From NCBI RefSeq assembly GCF_029168945.1, contig NC_083601.1, forward strand, positions 36,941,660 to 37,005,659: DNA of 64,000 nucleotides, written 5' to 3'. A model generated the notes under the pieces. The model made no database searches. It worked only from the letters and a program-made list of their open reading frames with translations, and had not been told where the DNA came from. The DNA comes from Cannabis sativa. Its lineage: Eukaryota; Streptophyta; Magnoliopsida; Rosales; Cannabaceae. Positions 1 through 11,139 of this stretch are shown in pieces (position 1 is the stretch's first letter; each line of letters begins with the position of its first letter). Position numbers and translations under genes: made by a program.

Positions 1-2271
1 ATTAAAGTTATACCATTGTATTCACCCAAGAGATTTTCACTATTTTTTTAAAAAATATTTAATTCAGTCTTAAAAAACAAACAAAAGTTCATATACTTTT
101 TGAGTTTATTTAAGCAATATTATAAACATTCCTTTAAAACTAAACAAAAGTATTTATTAATTAGAAGAGTACATGAGGTCCATATTTTATGTGGAAGAAT
201 TTGATTGATCCAACTGCATAAAAAAACCACTTGGTAGAGCTGTAGACTATAGAGAGTACATAAATTGTGTCATTCTGCATTGGACTAGATTATCTGGCTT
301 CATGTTTGTGAAAATATTTTACTAAAAATTAATGAGGAATGGTATTAGCTAGACCCTACCATGAAGTGATTTTTTTTTTTTTTTTTGAGTGGTTAGTAGT
401 TGTTGGGTAATTCTATAGTATAATTTTTAATTGGACCGTTTCAATATATTTTTTTATTTGTTTCAGTATTTAGAAAAGTTTTTTAGTCTATCTCATTTTT
501 TATAAGAGCAATGTTATTGAGCACTAATAATTTTTAGTACCTCTAAATATGTTATCTTGCGATTGGTTAGTGATATTCCTTAAAAATTATTATATTAAAT
601 TATATGTGACTGGATCTTTTATTAGACCAATAGCAATATTGACACATAAGAGAGTGTTAAACACTATTGATATCTTTTAGCATTTTTATTTTTATAATTG
701 TGTAAGTTGTACTTGTGATAGATTTTTTTTTTTGAACTAAGATAGTTTTCTCTTAATACACATGGTAAGTAATTGTTTGATCTTTATTTTCGATAATGTA
801 CATTATTTAGAATTTTTAAAAAATATATGAATTGTCTTAAAAAATTACAGTGCACACGATCATAAAAAAAATAGCCTATTTTTTTTTTCAATCCTTTAGA
901 AAATGTACAATATATTTTTCTGTAATTATTTTGTATAAATTATTAAATTAAATTTATAGGTAAATATTAAATTGCACAAATAATATACAATATAATATTG
1001 GATACATACCACCATCTTAGTTTAGGAATAAATATTCTATTAATATGTATATGTGAGTGATGAAACGTGCACTTAAATTATATAACTTAAGGTTATAATT
1101 TTTTAATCAAGTATGCTCATCTAAATTAAAATACCGTCTTCCAACACGTGTAATACTTTTACGATATATTTTATGCACATATGATTAGTAAAAATTACAA
1201 AAGTAACTTAGATTCTACTCAAACTCTTGTTACAATTAGGCCTAACTAAAGTACATTAAGTGGATGGAAGATATGTGGAATGGTGATAAAGTGACATTAG
1301 CAAAAGGCAAATCCAATTGGATAATGTGTAGTCCAACCATAAATAATTGTCGTTCTCAGATGATAATGTAGTAAGTTCATGAGGTAGGGCAGGTAAGGCT
1401 ATCAATGCCCTTTGGCCTTTGCCCTTGGGTTAGATATTATTATTATTATTTAAAAAAGAAATAAATAAATAAATTTGAATAGATGGGCGTAGGATTAGGA
1501 GGGGAGGGGGGTCATGATAGAGGGTGGAAAACTTTGAATGGTACAACAGAAGAGAAGAGCATCACATGCGAACAAAGTCACCCTCTGGTCACCTCTTCCT
1601 CTTCACTCTTCACTCTCACTGTCTCACTCTTCCCACGCGCATATATACTAGGCCATACATTTGGGGAGCCAACACGTTCCAATAAAAAATAGATAAAAGT
1701 TAGTTAAAAAAAACAGAAATATAGAAAGGTACCCCATATTTTTTTTAAAAGGTAAATAGCCGTACAGAAAATTTTAAATTTATCAACGGTGTAAATTTAA
1801 TTTTTATTTATAGTAGCATAAATAATTAATATTTATAAAATTATAATTTTTTTTTAATTTTGTCCGTATATATTTTATTTTAAAATTATTAAAAAAATAT
1901 TTAGAAGTAACTGATACTACATGTTTCTATCTAGATGCTCTGTTTAAAACAATAATAAAGTTTGTACTAACAAAATTAGAGAAAATTACAGTTTTACAAA
2001 CATTGGATACTTATCCGCTAAAAATAAATATTGAATTTATGTCACTTACAAATTTAAAACTTTGAGTACTTATGCCGATATTTATCATATTTTTTATATT
2101 TTTTTCTTTGAGTCTTTCAAATTAATTAAGAAAAAATTGAATGAAAATAGCTAACTTTAATCGTTAGAAGAAATGTCGTTATGAAAAATAACCACAACTA
2201 TAAATAAATTATAAAAGAAAAAGAAAAAAACCAAAAGCGTTACTTCCACATGCGCCTTAGGCGCTCTAAGC
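1..2271. other. AT-rich intergenic DNA, no gene seen
   Basis: No supported gene. The stretch is AT-rich with poly-T runs (about 370-386 and 721-733) and an AAAT microsatellite near 1458-1474. The part from about 1380 to 1690 is less AT-rich, with a pyrimidine-rich run followed by a TATATA motif near 1642. That resembles a core promoter, but no coding sequence follows it on either strand. Confidence 0.6.
508..682. repeat. possible short MITE (imperfect inverted repeat)
   Basis: The sequence near 508-527 (GAGCAATGTTATTGAGCACT) is imperfectly mirrored near 655-680 (reverse complement GATATCAATAGTGTTTAACA). This suggests a small non-autonomous element of about 175 bp. No target-site duplication is clear, so the limits are approximate. 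Confidence 0.3.
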
Positions 2272-3160
2272 TTAAGAGATGTTGATCAAGTTCAAATAGT
2301 GTTGAAACTTAATCCTTGTAACCACTTTTGTAAGCATAACTACAGGGTTATCTACAGCCCCAAAATTTTGGAGAATATCATTCCCTTCATCAATGATTTC
2401 ACTAACAAAATAAAATTGAACATCGATGTGCTTAGTGTGACCATAATGGACTTGGTTCTTTACCAATCAAATGGTACTCTGACTATCACAGCAAACCTCC
2501 ACATTCTTCTTAACAATACCCAAATCTTTGGTCAACCCGAGAAGCTAGATAGCTTCTTTGAATGCTTCTGTTACAGTTATATATTTTGCCTATGTAGTAG
2601 ACAAAGTTATAGTTGACTGTAATGTGGATCTCCAGCAAAATGGTCCACCTGCCATTGTGAACACATAACCAGTATTTGATCGACGCTTATCCAAATCTCC
2701 AACGTAGTCAGAATCAACATATCCGACAAGATGTTTACCATTAGTCTTATCTCTCTCAAACTTCAAACTAATATATACAGTACCATACTGTAGAGTCCAC
2801 TTCATTGCTTGACAGTGACCTTTACCGAGATTGTGCATGTAGCGACTCATCATACTGCATGTGAAATATTAGGTCTGGTGCATACCATTACATACATTAG
2901 GGCACCAACGACATTTGCTATGGAATACACTCCATTTTCTTCTTTTCAATTGTGGTGCTAGGTGAAATCCTTGCACTTAACTTAAATGAGGTGCAGGAGG
3001 TGTACTGACAGGTTTAGTCTTCTCGTTTATGTCAAACCTTTGAATACTTTCTTCAGGTATTGAGTCTATGTTAGATAGATTGTTCTTGCAACTCTGTTTC
3101 TTGTGATCTCCATCCCAAATTTTTTTTTAGTTTCTCCAAGATCTTTCATTTCAAATTATG
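2272..3160 (-). pseudogene. decayed Ty1/copia RT-RNase H fragment
   Basis: Minus-strand translation in order gives FEMKDLG near 3150-3130, then a gap with several stops, then YVDSDYVGDLDKRRSNTGYV (RNase H region, 2853-2590), then CDSQS, KHIDVQFYFV and an ADNP/MLTK-like C-terminus (2466-2272). These are the reverse transcriptase 3' part and RNase H of a Ty1/copia polyprotein. Several in-frame stops interrupt it: one after TLSTT, one in the segment following EAFKEAI, one after CDSQSTI, and others upstream. No LTR or integrase is recognisable, so it is an old truncated copy. It is much more decayed than the copia element at 61.8-64.0 kb. Confidence 0.85.
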
Positions 3161-3174
3161 AACTTAACTGAGTC

Positions 3175-3195
3175 TTTAGGGTTTAGGGTTTAAGG
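3175..3195 (+). repeat. short telomere-like TTTAGGG repeat
   Basis: Two perfect TTTAGGG units (3175-3188) are followed by a degenerate TTTAAGG. This matches the plant telomere unit, but three units can arise by chance or as filler at a repair site. Confidence 0.4.
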
Positions 3196-3279
3196 TTTGC
3201 ATTCATCCAATCAAAGAAAAAAAGAATAAAATTTTAATGTTCATATATACATATATATTTTACGTATAACAATATAAAA

Positions 3280-3503
3280 TCTAATTACTCGTCTAAACTA
3301 AATGAAAATACTATTGTTTCGATTAGATATTAGATATATTAGATTTTTGCACACCCCATCCAATAACCGATCTGATCCAATTAGATATTCAAAAATAACA
3401 TCGAATCCGATTAGAACATAATTAGATTTCCAATGTTTGTTAGTAGATTGTAATTGGATCAATCGGTTATCATTAGATTGAATCAATTTATGCACCCTCC
3501 TAA
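3280..3503. mobile_element. fragment of a hAT-like element with GATCC/GATTAGAT motifs
   Basis: The stretch carries repeated GATTAGAT, CCGATCTGATCC and TTGGATCAATCGG motifs and ends in GCACCCTCCTA near 3493-3503. That resembles the CACCCCTA-type termini of the hAT-like elements at 37.9, 52.1 and 57.8 kb. A second terminus-like GCACACCCC lies at about 3349. Limits and target duplication are unclear, so it is probably a truncated or rearranged copy. Confidence 0.45.
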
Positions 3504-3950
3504 TAAAAAGAAAGTATATTGAAATGATATTTTGGTAATTATCTCATATAAGAGCATCAGTTGAGATGAAATAAGAGCGTTATATTTTGGATCCCATAAT
3601 TATCTTACTCGATTTGATTTCCAAATTAAGAATGATCTTTAAGGATGCTTAGAGTGTTGATGATGAGTTCTTGGATGACACATTTAAGTATTTAATTGAT
3701 AAGATCAATCATTATATGTGCTCTTTACTTGAACTAAAAGATTGAACCCAATAAGGAATACATGCAAAAAGACATTTTGATGCTTAAGTCACTCAATTAT
3801 TCTCTCTTCTACTCCAAAAATTAAAGTTGCAAAGTGAATCCAAGGTCTCCATGATGAATCAATGATTTCCTAGCCTACTATTTATAGAGAGTTTTGGCAA
3901 ATCGAAAAAGTTTGCACTAGTTAGTGTAAATCTTTCTAAGTATATTGAGT
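3504..3950. other. intergenic, nothing recognised
   Basis: AT-rich sequence without a supported ORF, RNA or repeat boundary. Confidence 0.6.
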
Positions 3951-4408
3951 TTTTGACAATTAAATTCTTTTAATTATCATTTCACTTGTACTTAATTTTT
4001 TAAATTCAAACTTTAACAGTAAAATCTTCAAAATTATTGAACTGTTAGTAAATTTAAAGTGTCATCCGACTGACTGTCACCACAGACTGCTTATGTGTAC
4101 ATTCTTATATACGTGATACATTTATAGCAGTACATCTAACATTATTATTTTAAAACTAAATAAAATTATAAAAACTAAAAAAATATTATTAATTTTGAAA
4201 TAATAATATTAGTTGTATCAATATAAACGTGCTACGTGTACTAGAGTGTACACATAAGCAATTCATGTTAGCAGTTATCTGTGAAAAATAGATGACACCT
4301 TAAATTTGTTAATATTTCAATAGTTTGGAGTGTTTTACTACCAAAATTTAAATTAGAGAGTTAAGTACAAATAAAATAATAGTTGAGAGAATTTAACTGC
4401 AAAAGACT
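3951..4408. mobile_element. fold-back (palindromic) MITE, about 460 bp
   Basis: The left arm (about 3951-4170) is mirrored by the right arm (about 4190-4408). AATTTAAAGTGTCATC near 4052 matches the inverse of GATGACACCTTAAATT near 4291. GCTTATGTGTACA near 4089 matches the inverse of TGTACACATAAGC near 4248, and the outer ends TTTTTGACAATTAAATTC and GTCTTTTGCAGTTAAATTC also pair. Transcription through it would give a long hairpin. The structure fits a Mutator-type long-TIR MITE, but no convincing 9-bp target duplication was found. Confidence 0.65.
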
Positions 4409-6199
4409 TCATATTATTTACTTGTTGCGTTTTAACTCTTCTTTCATTAGTTTCCTTCTATCCCTTTTTCACAAAAAATGGGTTGGTTGTTCTTGTATAT
4501 TTTTTTTTATAATAGTTTACATAATAACTATTTAAGTTATTTAATAATTTATAAAATCAAATTTAAATATTTAATTGTACATTTATTACCATATACATGA
4601 TTATATATATAAAAGAAATTGGACAAAGAAAACTCTTCTATAAATGTCGAACAAATAAAAAAAAAATGTACAAGAAAGGTGTTCTAAATTTTTACTAATA
4701 TATACAGAATAGAATATAATGTGATTTGATTCTTAACAATGCAATTTCAAACAAGTTTGAAACAAATTGTGATCTAATCTGGCATATTCTCGATGTCAAC
4801 TATGTTAAATGTCGTACTTTTTTTAGACTCAATCGTAGTTTTGGGCACATGCACAACTTGTACATTTTTGTCATGATGAGATTGTGTAATTCACATTTTA
4901 GAAAAATTCAAATCTGTTGTATGTATATTTGATTATTTGGTCTCACCCCAGAAAAATCTTGGTCTGATTTTATTGTTATTGTTTACTAAATTAGATACAT
5001 GTAGATTCCTAATTCAACTTTATTTTATGTCAAATCAAAAAAAAAAAAGGAAAATAATGATTCTTTATTTTATTTTATTTGCATTTACAGTAATTTTGAA
5101 TAATAAATGAAATACTATTTAGATTGTTGTTTTTGTTTTTTGAGAAATAAATTTAGATTATTGTTTGTACTATCTCTACTGTTTCACAGTTTTATGGTAT
5201 TTATTCTTTTTTTTTTTTCTTAAAACACAATTTTATGTATTACTCTTACCTTTATATGCATGTCCATAATTGAATGATAAATCTTTTTTATTTTCAGTCA
5301 ATAAAAAATAAAATCTTTTCTATTTTTTTCCTTTGAAACATAATCCACCATTATTGATATTGAACACATAATTTGGAATTTAGGTGGGCCACATAAGACC
5401 TCAAATTTTAATAATTTGCCCACTGACATTATTCCTTTACCTCTTTACCAAATATAGTTGTCAAATGTCAAGTAGAAGCACCATAGCATGGTGATGGTGG
5501 TGGTGACAATGTACTGTCATACTGTGTTAATTTCTAGACCATGCTATCAAACAACTTGAGCCACACCAAAATCACATATATTTATTTTGTTACCCTTTTT
5601 CCTTCTATTTTCTTAACTTTTTTTAATAATGATTTTTTCTCACCCTATATTTGGTAAAAGGGAAAAATCGAGGATTTTTTTTTAAGATAAAGATCGAGAA
5701 TACAAAATTATTTGTTTAATTGGAAGGAATATATGATAAAAAAAAAAGTAATAGGAGAGAAACAAATGAGTAGGTCCTATCAATATTTTTCTGTCAAATT
5801 AGAAAAAAATTGGAGGAGAAATTGTTTATAACATTAAATCAAAATCTCATTTTCTTTTTTTGAAGCTGAAATTATATTTCTCTTATAGGAAATGAAAATT
5901 ACTTATCCCTCTCCTTAGTTTTCTTTTATTTTTATCCATATACTATTTTTGATTTTTTTTTTTATTTATATCGCCGTAACTAATTTTTTTTTGCACAAAT
6001 ACGATAAATAATCTTTTGTAGTATTAATACGGATATATGTTTTATTTTGAAAAATTAGGACTGAAGCCACACCCCATCAAATACTGCGATCCAACAAAGA
6101 AAAAAGAAAGAAGAAAAATGTGCGCTAGAGCTTCACGTATGACATCATCTCCTCTAGCTCTGGCAAGTTTTCGACAATTATTATTGGAATTGCTGACCT
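4409..6199. other. intergenic, nothing recognised
   Basis: AT-rich sequence with poly-A and poly-T runs. Short ORFs have no recognisable domain and no plausible splice partners. Confidence 0.6.
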
Positions 6200-6990
6200 T
6201 TGACTCATGAGAATGACTGATAGAGGAGGAAGAAGTAATATTGCAATTTGGGTTGCGATATAATTAAATGGTTATTTAAGTTAGGTTGCGATTTAGGTTG
6301 CAATTTGCGATTGGGCATGATTGAGATTGTAAATATGTTTAATGGTGGGTGATTTAGGGTTGCAATATCGGTTGCGATTTGTGTTGTAATATCAGTTGTG
6401 ATTATTCAATTTTGTTTAGGAAATAAATGGAAACTTCATGCATTGGTCTTACAATTTAAGTTGCGACTGGGGCATGGTTGAGATTATTACGTGATTTGAT
6501 GGTGATTTAGGGTTACAATTTGGGTTGCGATATTGGTTGCAACTTTTGTTTTGTTTTGGATTTCAATGGAAGCTTCACGTGATGGTCTTGAATAATCACA
6601 TAGAAGAGAGAATGACTCAGAGGAGGAAGAAGAAAGGGATTGAGATTGTGATATATGGTTTGATCATGATTTAGAGTTGTGATATGTGTTGTGAATTCCG
6701 TTTCGATTTTAGAAGAAAATAAACATTTTTCATGGTGTTAAGTAATTGGGAGTCTGAGAGGAAGAACACATACTTGATTAATCTTTGTTGTTCTTGTTCT
6801 ACAGTAGAAATATGGGTTGCAATGATAATTCAGTGTTTTAATTTCTTAAAATCAAGAGATATATGCGAATTGAGTTTTGATTTGGGAAACTTCGGATATG
6901 GGTTGAGATGAGGATTTTAGGGTTGCAAATTGGGTGTGCATTTGGGAAAATTGTGATTTGGTTTTGCTAATGTGGGTACTGATTTTAAAT
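6200..6990. repeat. degenerate tandem repeat rich in GGTTGCGAT
   Basis: GGTTGCGAT/GGTTGCAAT-type motifs recur about every 15-40 bp. Larger diverged units of roughly 180-220 bp can be aligned. GAATGACTGATAGAGGAGG at about 6211 recurs as GAATGACTCAGAGGAGG at about 6608. GGGCATGATTGAGATTG near 6313 recurs as GGGCATGGTTGAGATT near 6470 and GGGATTGAGATTG near 6637. No ORF is kept, so this looks like a decayed satellite-like array or repeat-element interior. Confidence 0.55.
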
Positions 6991-7357
6991 TTAAAGAAGA
7001 TACACTATGCAGAAAGAACAAAAAGAGATCGACAAGCTCTGTAATGGTAGTCTTTGGTGGACACCCATTATCTCCAATAATCACAAAGATAGAAATTTAG
7101 CGAGAAAAGAAAAAATAACTTTGGGTGATTCTATAATGTACCCCCTTAAAAGGGATGTACTGATGCACCCCTACTTGTTTCGGCATCTAGAAAAAAAATT
7201 TAGTCTAATTTTTTTTTTCATATTCATGTACGTTATAGCTATTTAAGATATCCTGCAAATTTTGGAAAATTCGAAATAATTTACTCTATAGTAAACAATG
7301 TTCAAACAGTCTATTTTACACGCGTATAATAAAATAAAATAGTCACGCGTCCAACAC

Positions 7358-7788
7358 TGTAACGTCCACGCTTCAAGCCTCCATTGGGTCCTTACGCCCA
7401 TGAAATAATGGCTCTTATACACGAGCACGTCACTCTGGCTGCTTCATGGACTGATGACTGACCCTACAAACCAACACGAGTGTTTCCAGCGTGCTTTGTC
7501 CTCACTCGCACGCTTCTTGAGAAAACTTCCCAAGAGGTCACCCATCCTGAAATTACCCCAAGTCAAGCACAGTTAACTGTGGAGTTCTTTTAAGAGGGGC
7601 TGCCGAAAAACAAGATGCACCTTGTTGATATAGGTAGTACAATCAATCCATTTAAGCCCTCTTCAACTGTGTAGTTCCATACCTACACAGTCTCAGAATC
7701 ATCCCACTTGACCTTCCCCAAGAGGTGAGGGATTGCACAGCTTACCCGGTGTTTCCCCTTACGGATCACGGGACTACTGACTGTCACA
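7358..7788 (-). repeat. Cassandra 3' LTR
   Basis: This is the downstream LTR in the element's own (minus) orientation. On the plus strand it begins TGTAACGTCC and ends CTGTCACA. The 5S-rRNA-like block at about 7519-7592 lies on the minus strand. Confidence 0.92.
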
Positions 7789-7859
7789 ATCACCCCCCTT
7801 AGGGGGTCCGACGTCCTCGTCGACCACACTTCCAGCTGGGTCAAAGCTCTGATACCATT

Positions 7860-8290
7860 TGTAACATCCCCACTTCAAGCCTCCATTGGGTCCTTACACC
7901 CACGGAATAATGGCTCTTATACACGAGTACGTCACTCTGGCTTCTTCATGGACTGATGACTGACCCTACAGACCAACACGAGTGTTTCCAGCGTGCTTTG
8001 TCCTCACTCGCACGTTTCCTGAGAAAACTTTCCAAGAGGTCACCCATCCTGAAATTACCCCTAGTTAAGCACGCTTAACTGTGGAGTTCTTTTGAGATGG
8101 GCTACCAAAAAACAAGATGCACCTTGTTGATATAGGTAGTACCAATCAATCATTTAAGCCCTCTTCAACTGTGTAGTCCCATACCTACACAGTCTCTGAA
8201 TCATCCCACTTGACCTTCCCCAGGCGGTGTGGGATTGCACAGCTTACCCGGTGTTTCCCCTTACAGATCACGGTACTACTGACTATCATA
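7860..8290 (-). repeat. Cassandra 5' LTR
   Basis: This is the upstream LTR in the minus orientation, next to the primer-binding site at 7846-7857. It is the same length (431 bp) as its partner. Its outer terminus has mutated from TGTGACAG to TATGATAG. Confidence 0.92.
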
Positions 8291-8491
8291 AACACACTGC
8301 TTGAACACAATTTTTGGCGTATTAAACTTTTCTGAATTTCTTAAATTTTTGCAAGATGTCTTAAATAACTATAATTTACATGACCATTAGAAAAAAAATT
8401 GACTAAAAAATTATTTCGGATACTAAAACAGAAAGAGATGTATCGGTATATCTCTTTTAAGTGGTGCATTATAGAATTTTCCAATAATTTT

Positions 8492-9480
8492 TATAGTAAA
8501 TATAATTAAAAAAGAATATCTTTAATGTAAAAATTAAAAAAAGAAAATATTAATATGGAAAAAAAAATTAAAAAATCATAAAAATAGATAAAATATATAA
8601 AACTGGTGAAAATAGGGTGATTTCCCATATTTTTTATTGAGACCATAAAAACATTGAAACCATGTAAGAAATTTACAAAACCATATAAAAAATAAAGATG
8701 TATTTGGTAATATATTTTTAATTAATTTTTTAGTTTTTTTAATTGGAAAAGTAAACATATTTTTTATAAAATTATTTTTGCTTTTTAATTTTTTAATTGA
8801 AAATTAAAATTTTAAAATTTTAAAAAAAAATCACTTTCATTTTTTTTAAATAAATTTTTTAATCAATATTTTAGATTTTTACTCTAACTTAGATCTTGGG
8901 ACTTGGACTCCGGACTCGAACACGAACCTAGATTCAGACTCGTACCTTGGCCCTAGACTCGGACTAAATCCCAACCTAGAATGAGATCCAAACCTAAAAT
9001 AAATAAATAAAAATAAAATTTTAAAAAATAATTTTTGTCTTTTGTTTTTAAAATTTAAAAACAAAAAAAAGTATTTTTATGATTAAAAAATTAAAAGAAA
9101 AAAATATTATCAAAGCCACACTTACAAGGACATTTTTCTTTTATTTATTTTTTAAAGAGAGCACTTTGATTGAAAAAAAAAAGAAAAAGCCAAATGAGGG
9201 CACTGTGTCACACGCGCATCTGACCGCGCGTCATTTGGCGAACCCGAACCTGAAAGAGTCGTACGCATCTGAGATTTAATATCATTCATCGAACTTTAGC
9301 AAATTTCATAAATATTAAAAGAAAAGAAAAATCTTTGTTATCCAAGAGAGGAAAGTGTATTTTTTATTATACAATTATTCCATTTTTTATTAGGTTTTTT
9401 TTTTTTTTTTTTTTTAAGTTGTCATGTTTTTTTTTTTTTTTTTTTTTTTTTTTTGAATGAAAGTTGTCATGTTAGTGATA
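8492..9480. other. intergenic, AT-rich with low-complexity blocks
   Basis: No gene is supported. The part at 8880-9000 is a degenerate repeat of GGACTCGGA/CCTAGACTCGG type. Long poly-T runs lie at about 9395-9415 and 9427-9454. Confidence 0.6.
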
Positions 9481-11043
9481 GAAGTAGAACAAAGGAGGAA
9501 CCAATAAAGGAGAGAGAGAGAGAGAGCTGCATAAGCAAGAAGAGAAAAGCATCGTCAACCTCAACCACTTGGTCACACACTCACAGCTTTTAGAGAGAGA
9601 GAGAAAAGAAACCCAGCTTTTTAGAGAGAGAAAGAAAGGAAACCCAGCTTTTTCATTTTCAAAATTTGTATGTTTGAAGAGAGAGAAAGAAAACTCCTCT
9701 GCCCCTAGAAAATTGCATTGAGATAAGGACTTATGCTAGTACTGGTAGTAAATACACACACTCTCTCTCTTATTCGCAGATATACAAAATGACCTCTTCA
9801 TCCTTCTCTTCCTCCCTCCTCTCTGCATTTTCACAGAGCCTCTCTTTAATTTTCCACAAACTGTTCGACCTTTAAGGCCCCCCCTTCTCTGACTCTGACC
9901 CCCCCTCTCTCCTGCGGCTTCTCTAATAGCCCAATTCTCTTTTCTTGATTTTAGAGAGCCATCTCTCTCTCTCTAGCGCAGTGAAATCGTTCGACGTTTA
10001 CTCCTCTTGCTTCAAAGAAATATCGATTTGATAAATCTCTCATTTTTCACCTCTAATAGAAGACGGGTCTGAGAAAAACTGTTCGACATTTAACTCTGGT
10101 CACGTATACGTCACTCGGGTCTGTCATTTCTTTTCCTTTTTTCTGTTTTCTTGGTACCCTTTAATATGTCGTCTGCATTTTCATTTTCTGTGGTGTCATA
10201 CAAGACTTGGTTTTGAGTTTATTAAATGGCATTGACTTAGTCAGTGTTTCTCTGGGTTCATTTTAAATTTTGTTTATTTTTCATTCTTTTTGGGAAAAAA
10301 GTGGAACTTGTTAGAAGGGTTTGAAGGGTTGAGCTGGGTTATGTGTGTATGAGTGCGAAAGTATCCTTAGAAGATGCTTCGTGTTAAAGGATTTATAATG
10401 GGTTGGTGACAGTGGACCTGTTTCAGTCTCTTCCGTTCGTTGTCTTCAACTCCAAGCCTTTTTGTTCTTTCTTATTTGGTTTGGTAAGCTGTAAACAATT
10501 AGTTTCTAGTTTTGTCTTTTCTTTATTTCTTTATTATGATTATTTGCATTCAAACTTTGAACAGTTCTTTTTTCCATGCTTATTTTGTTCCTTAAAAGAA
10601 ATTATTTTGTGATTCTGCTCAAACTCTTTTTCATTTAATATGTTTCGTTTACTGTTTGTTTTTAGAAACTAGGGTTATTCTAAATATTGCCAGAGTATAT
10701 TTTTTTTTTCTTTTTCCTGTTCTGTATTTGTGATTTGTTCTTGAAATGTCGTTTGCTATAGCTGTGGTTCTCAAACAAAAGGGAGGAATAAGATGTAGTG
10801 GAATGAACAATGGAGTATTATTATTGCTTGTCTTTTTTAAATTTTGAAGTAATGAACGGGTTCTAGTTAATTAGTATCCTGAAGAGAAGAGACATTGTTT
10901 AGTATACACAAAGTCAGTTCACATTGTTTTGAAATGTCTTTTCTTTGTAGAGTCTACCTCTGTATCAAACAGTAAACAGTGGAACAGAGAGGAGCTATTC
11001 CAAGTTGCTTTTAAAAAGATTTATAAGCTTTTAAGAATAGTAA
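9481..11043 (+). promoter_or_regulatory. probable promoter and 5' leader of the AHL gene
   Basis: GA- and CT-rich tracts (AG repeat at about 9511-9526, CTCTCT runs near 9760 and 9965) precede a T-rich stretch. This looks like a pyrimidine-rich plant leader followed by at least one 5'UTR intron. TTTCTTTGTAG at about 10939-10949 is a good 3' splice site before the ATG exon. Transcription start and leader donor site were not determined. Confidence 0.5.
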
Positions 11044-11139
11044 ATGCATGGATCGAAGGGATCCTATGGCGTTATCTGGTTCTGCTGCTTACTATGCTCA
11101 GAGAGGAATAGGTGTCCCTGGTTCTGGAGCACAGCCTGA
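11044..11139 (+). other. upstream ORF overlapping the AHL start codon
   Basis: An ATG at 11044 lies 4 nt before the AHL ATG (11048) in a different frame. It opens a 31-codon reading frame ending at TGA 11137-11139, inside the AHL coding sequence. A scanning ribosome would meet it first unless the AHL ATG is preferred. Whether it is translated is unknown. Confidence 0.45.

Larger units (their letters stand above)
7358..8290 (-). mobile_element. Cassandra TRIM retrotransposon (complete, 5S-like LTRs)
   Basis: Two 431-bp direct repeats (7358-7788 and 7860-8290) flank a 71-bp interior. On the minus strand the upstream LTR ends ...GTTACA and is followed by TGGTATCAGAGC (7846-7857), a primer-binding site of initiator Met-tRNA type. 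The other end has a purine tract (AAGGGGGGTGA) before the second LTR. Both LTRs contain a 5S-rRNA-like segment (about 7519-7592 and 8021-8094) with GGATGGGTGACC, the 5S C-box, and GAACTCC. A perfect 5-bp duplication AACAC lies at 7353-7357 and 8291-8295. No protein is encoded, as usual for Cassandra, which depends on other elements for mobility. By eye the LTRs differ at about 30 positions (about 93% identity), so the insertion is not recent. Confidence 0.95.
7123..8482. mobile_element. Mutator-type palindromic MITE, interrupted by Cassandra
   Basis: The element begins GGGTGATTCTATAATG and ends in its near inverse, CATTATAGAATTTTCC. It is flanked by AATAACTTT (7114-7122) and AATAATTTT (8483-8491), a 9-bp target duplication with one mismatch, which is the Mutator-superfamily hallmark. 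The arms fold back on each other. Removing the Cassandra insertion and one copy of its 5-bp duplication leaves about 422 bp. That is closely similar along its length to the uninterrupted 419-bp copy at 33933-34351. No transposase is encoded. Confidence 0.88.

Noticed and set aside
1483..1692. 69-codon ORF after a purine-rich stretch, with TATATA near 1642
   Set aside because: The protein has no recognisable features and the TATA-like motif leads to no coding sequence.
3175..3195. Interstitial telomere of functional importance
   Set aside because: Fewer than three full units, which is too short to argue for a fusion or healed break.
7519..8094. Genuine 5S rRNA genes
   Set aside because: The two 5S-like blocks cover only part of a 5S gene, carry many changes and sit at the same place in the LTRs of a Cassandra element.
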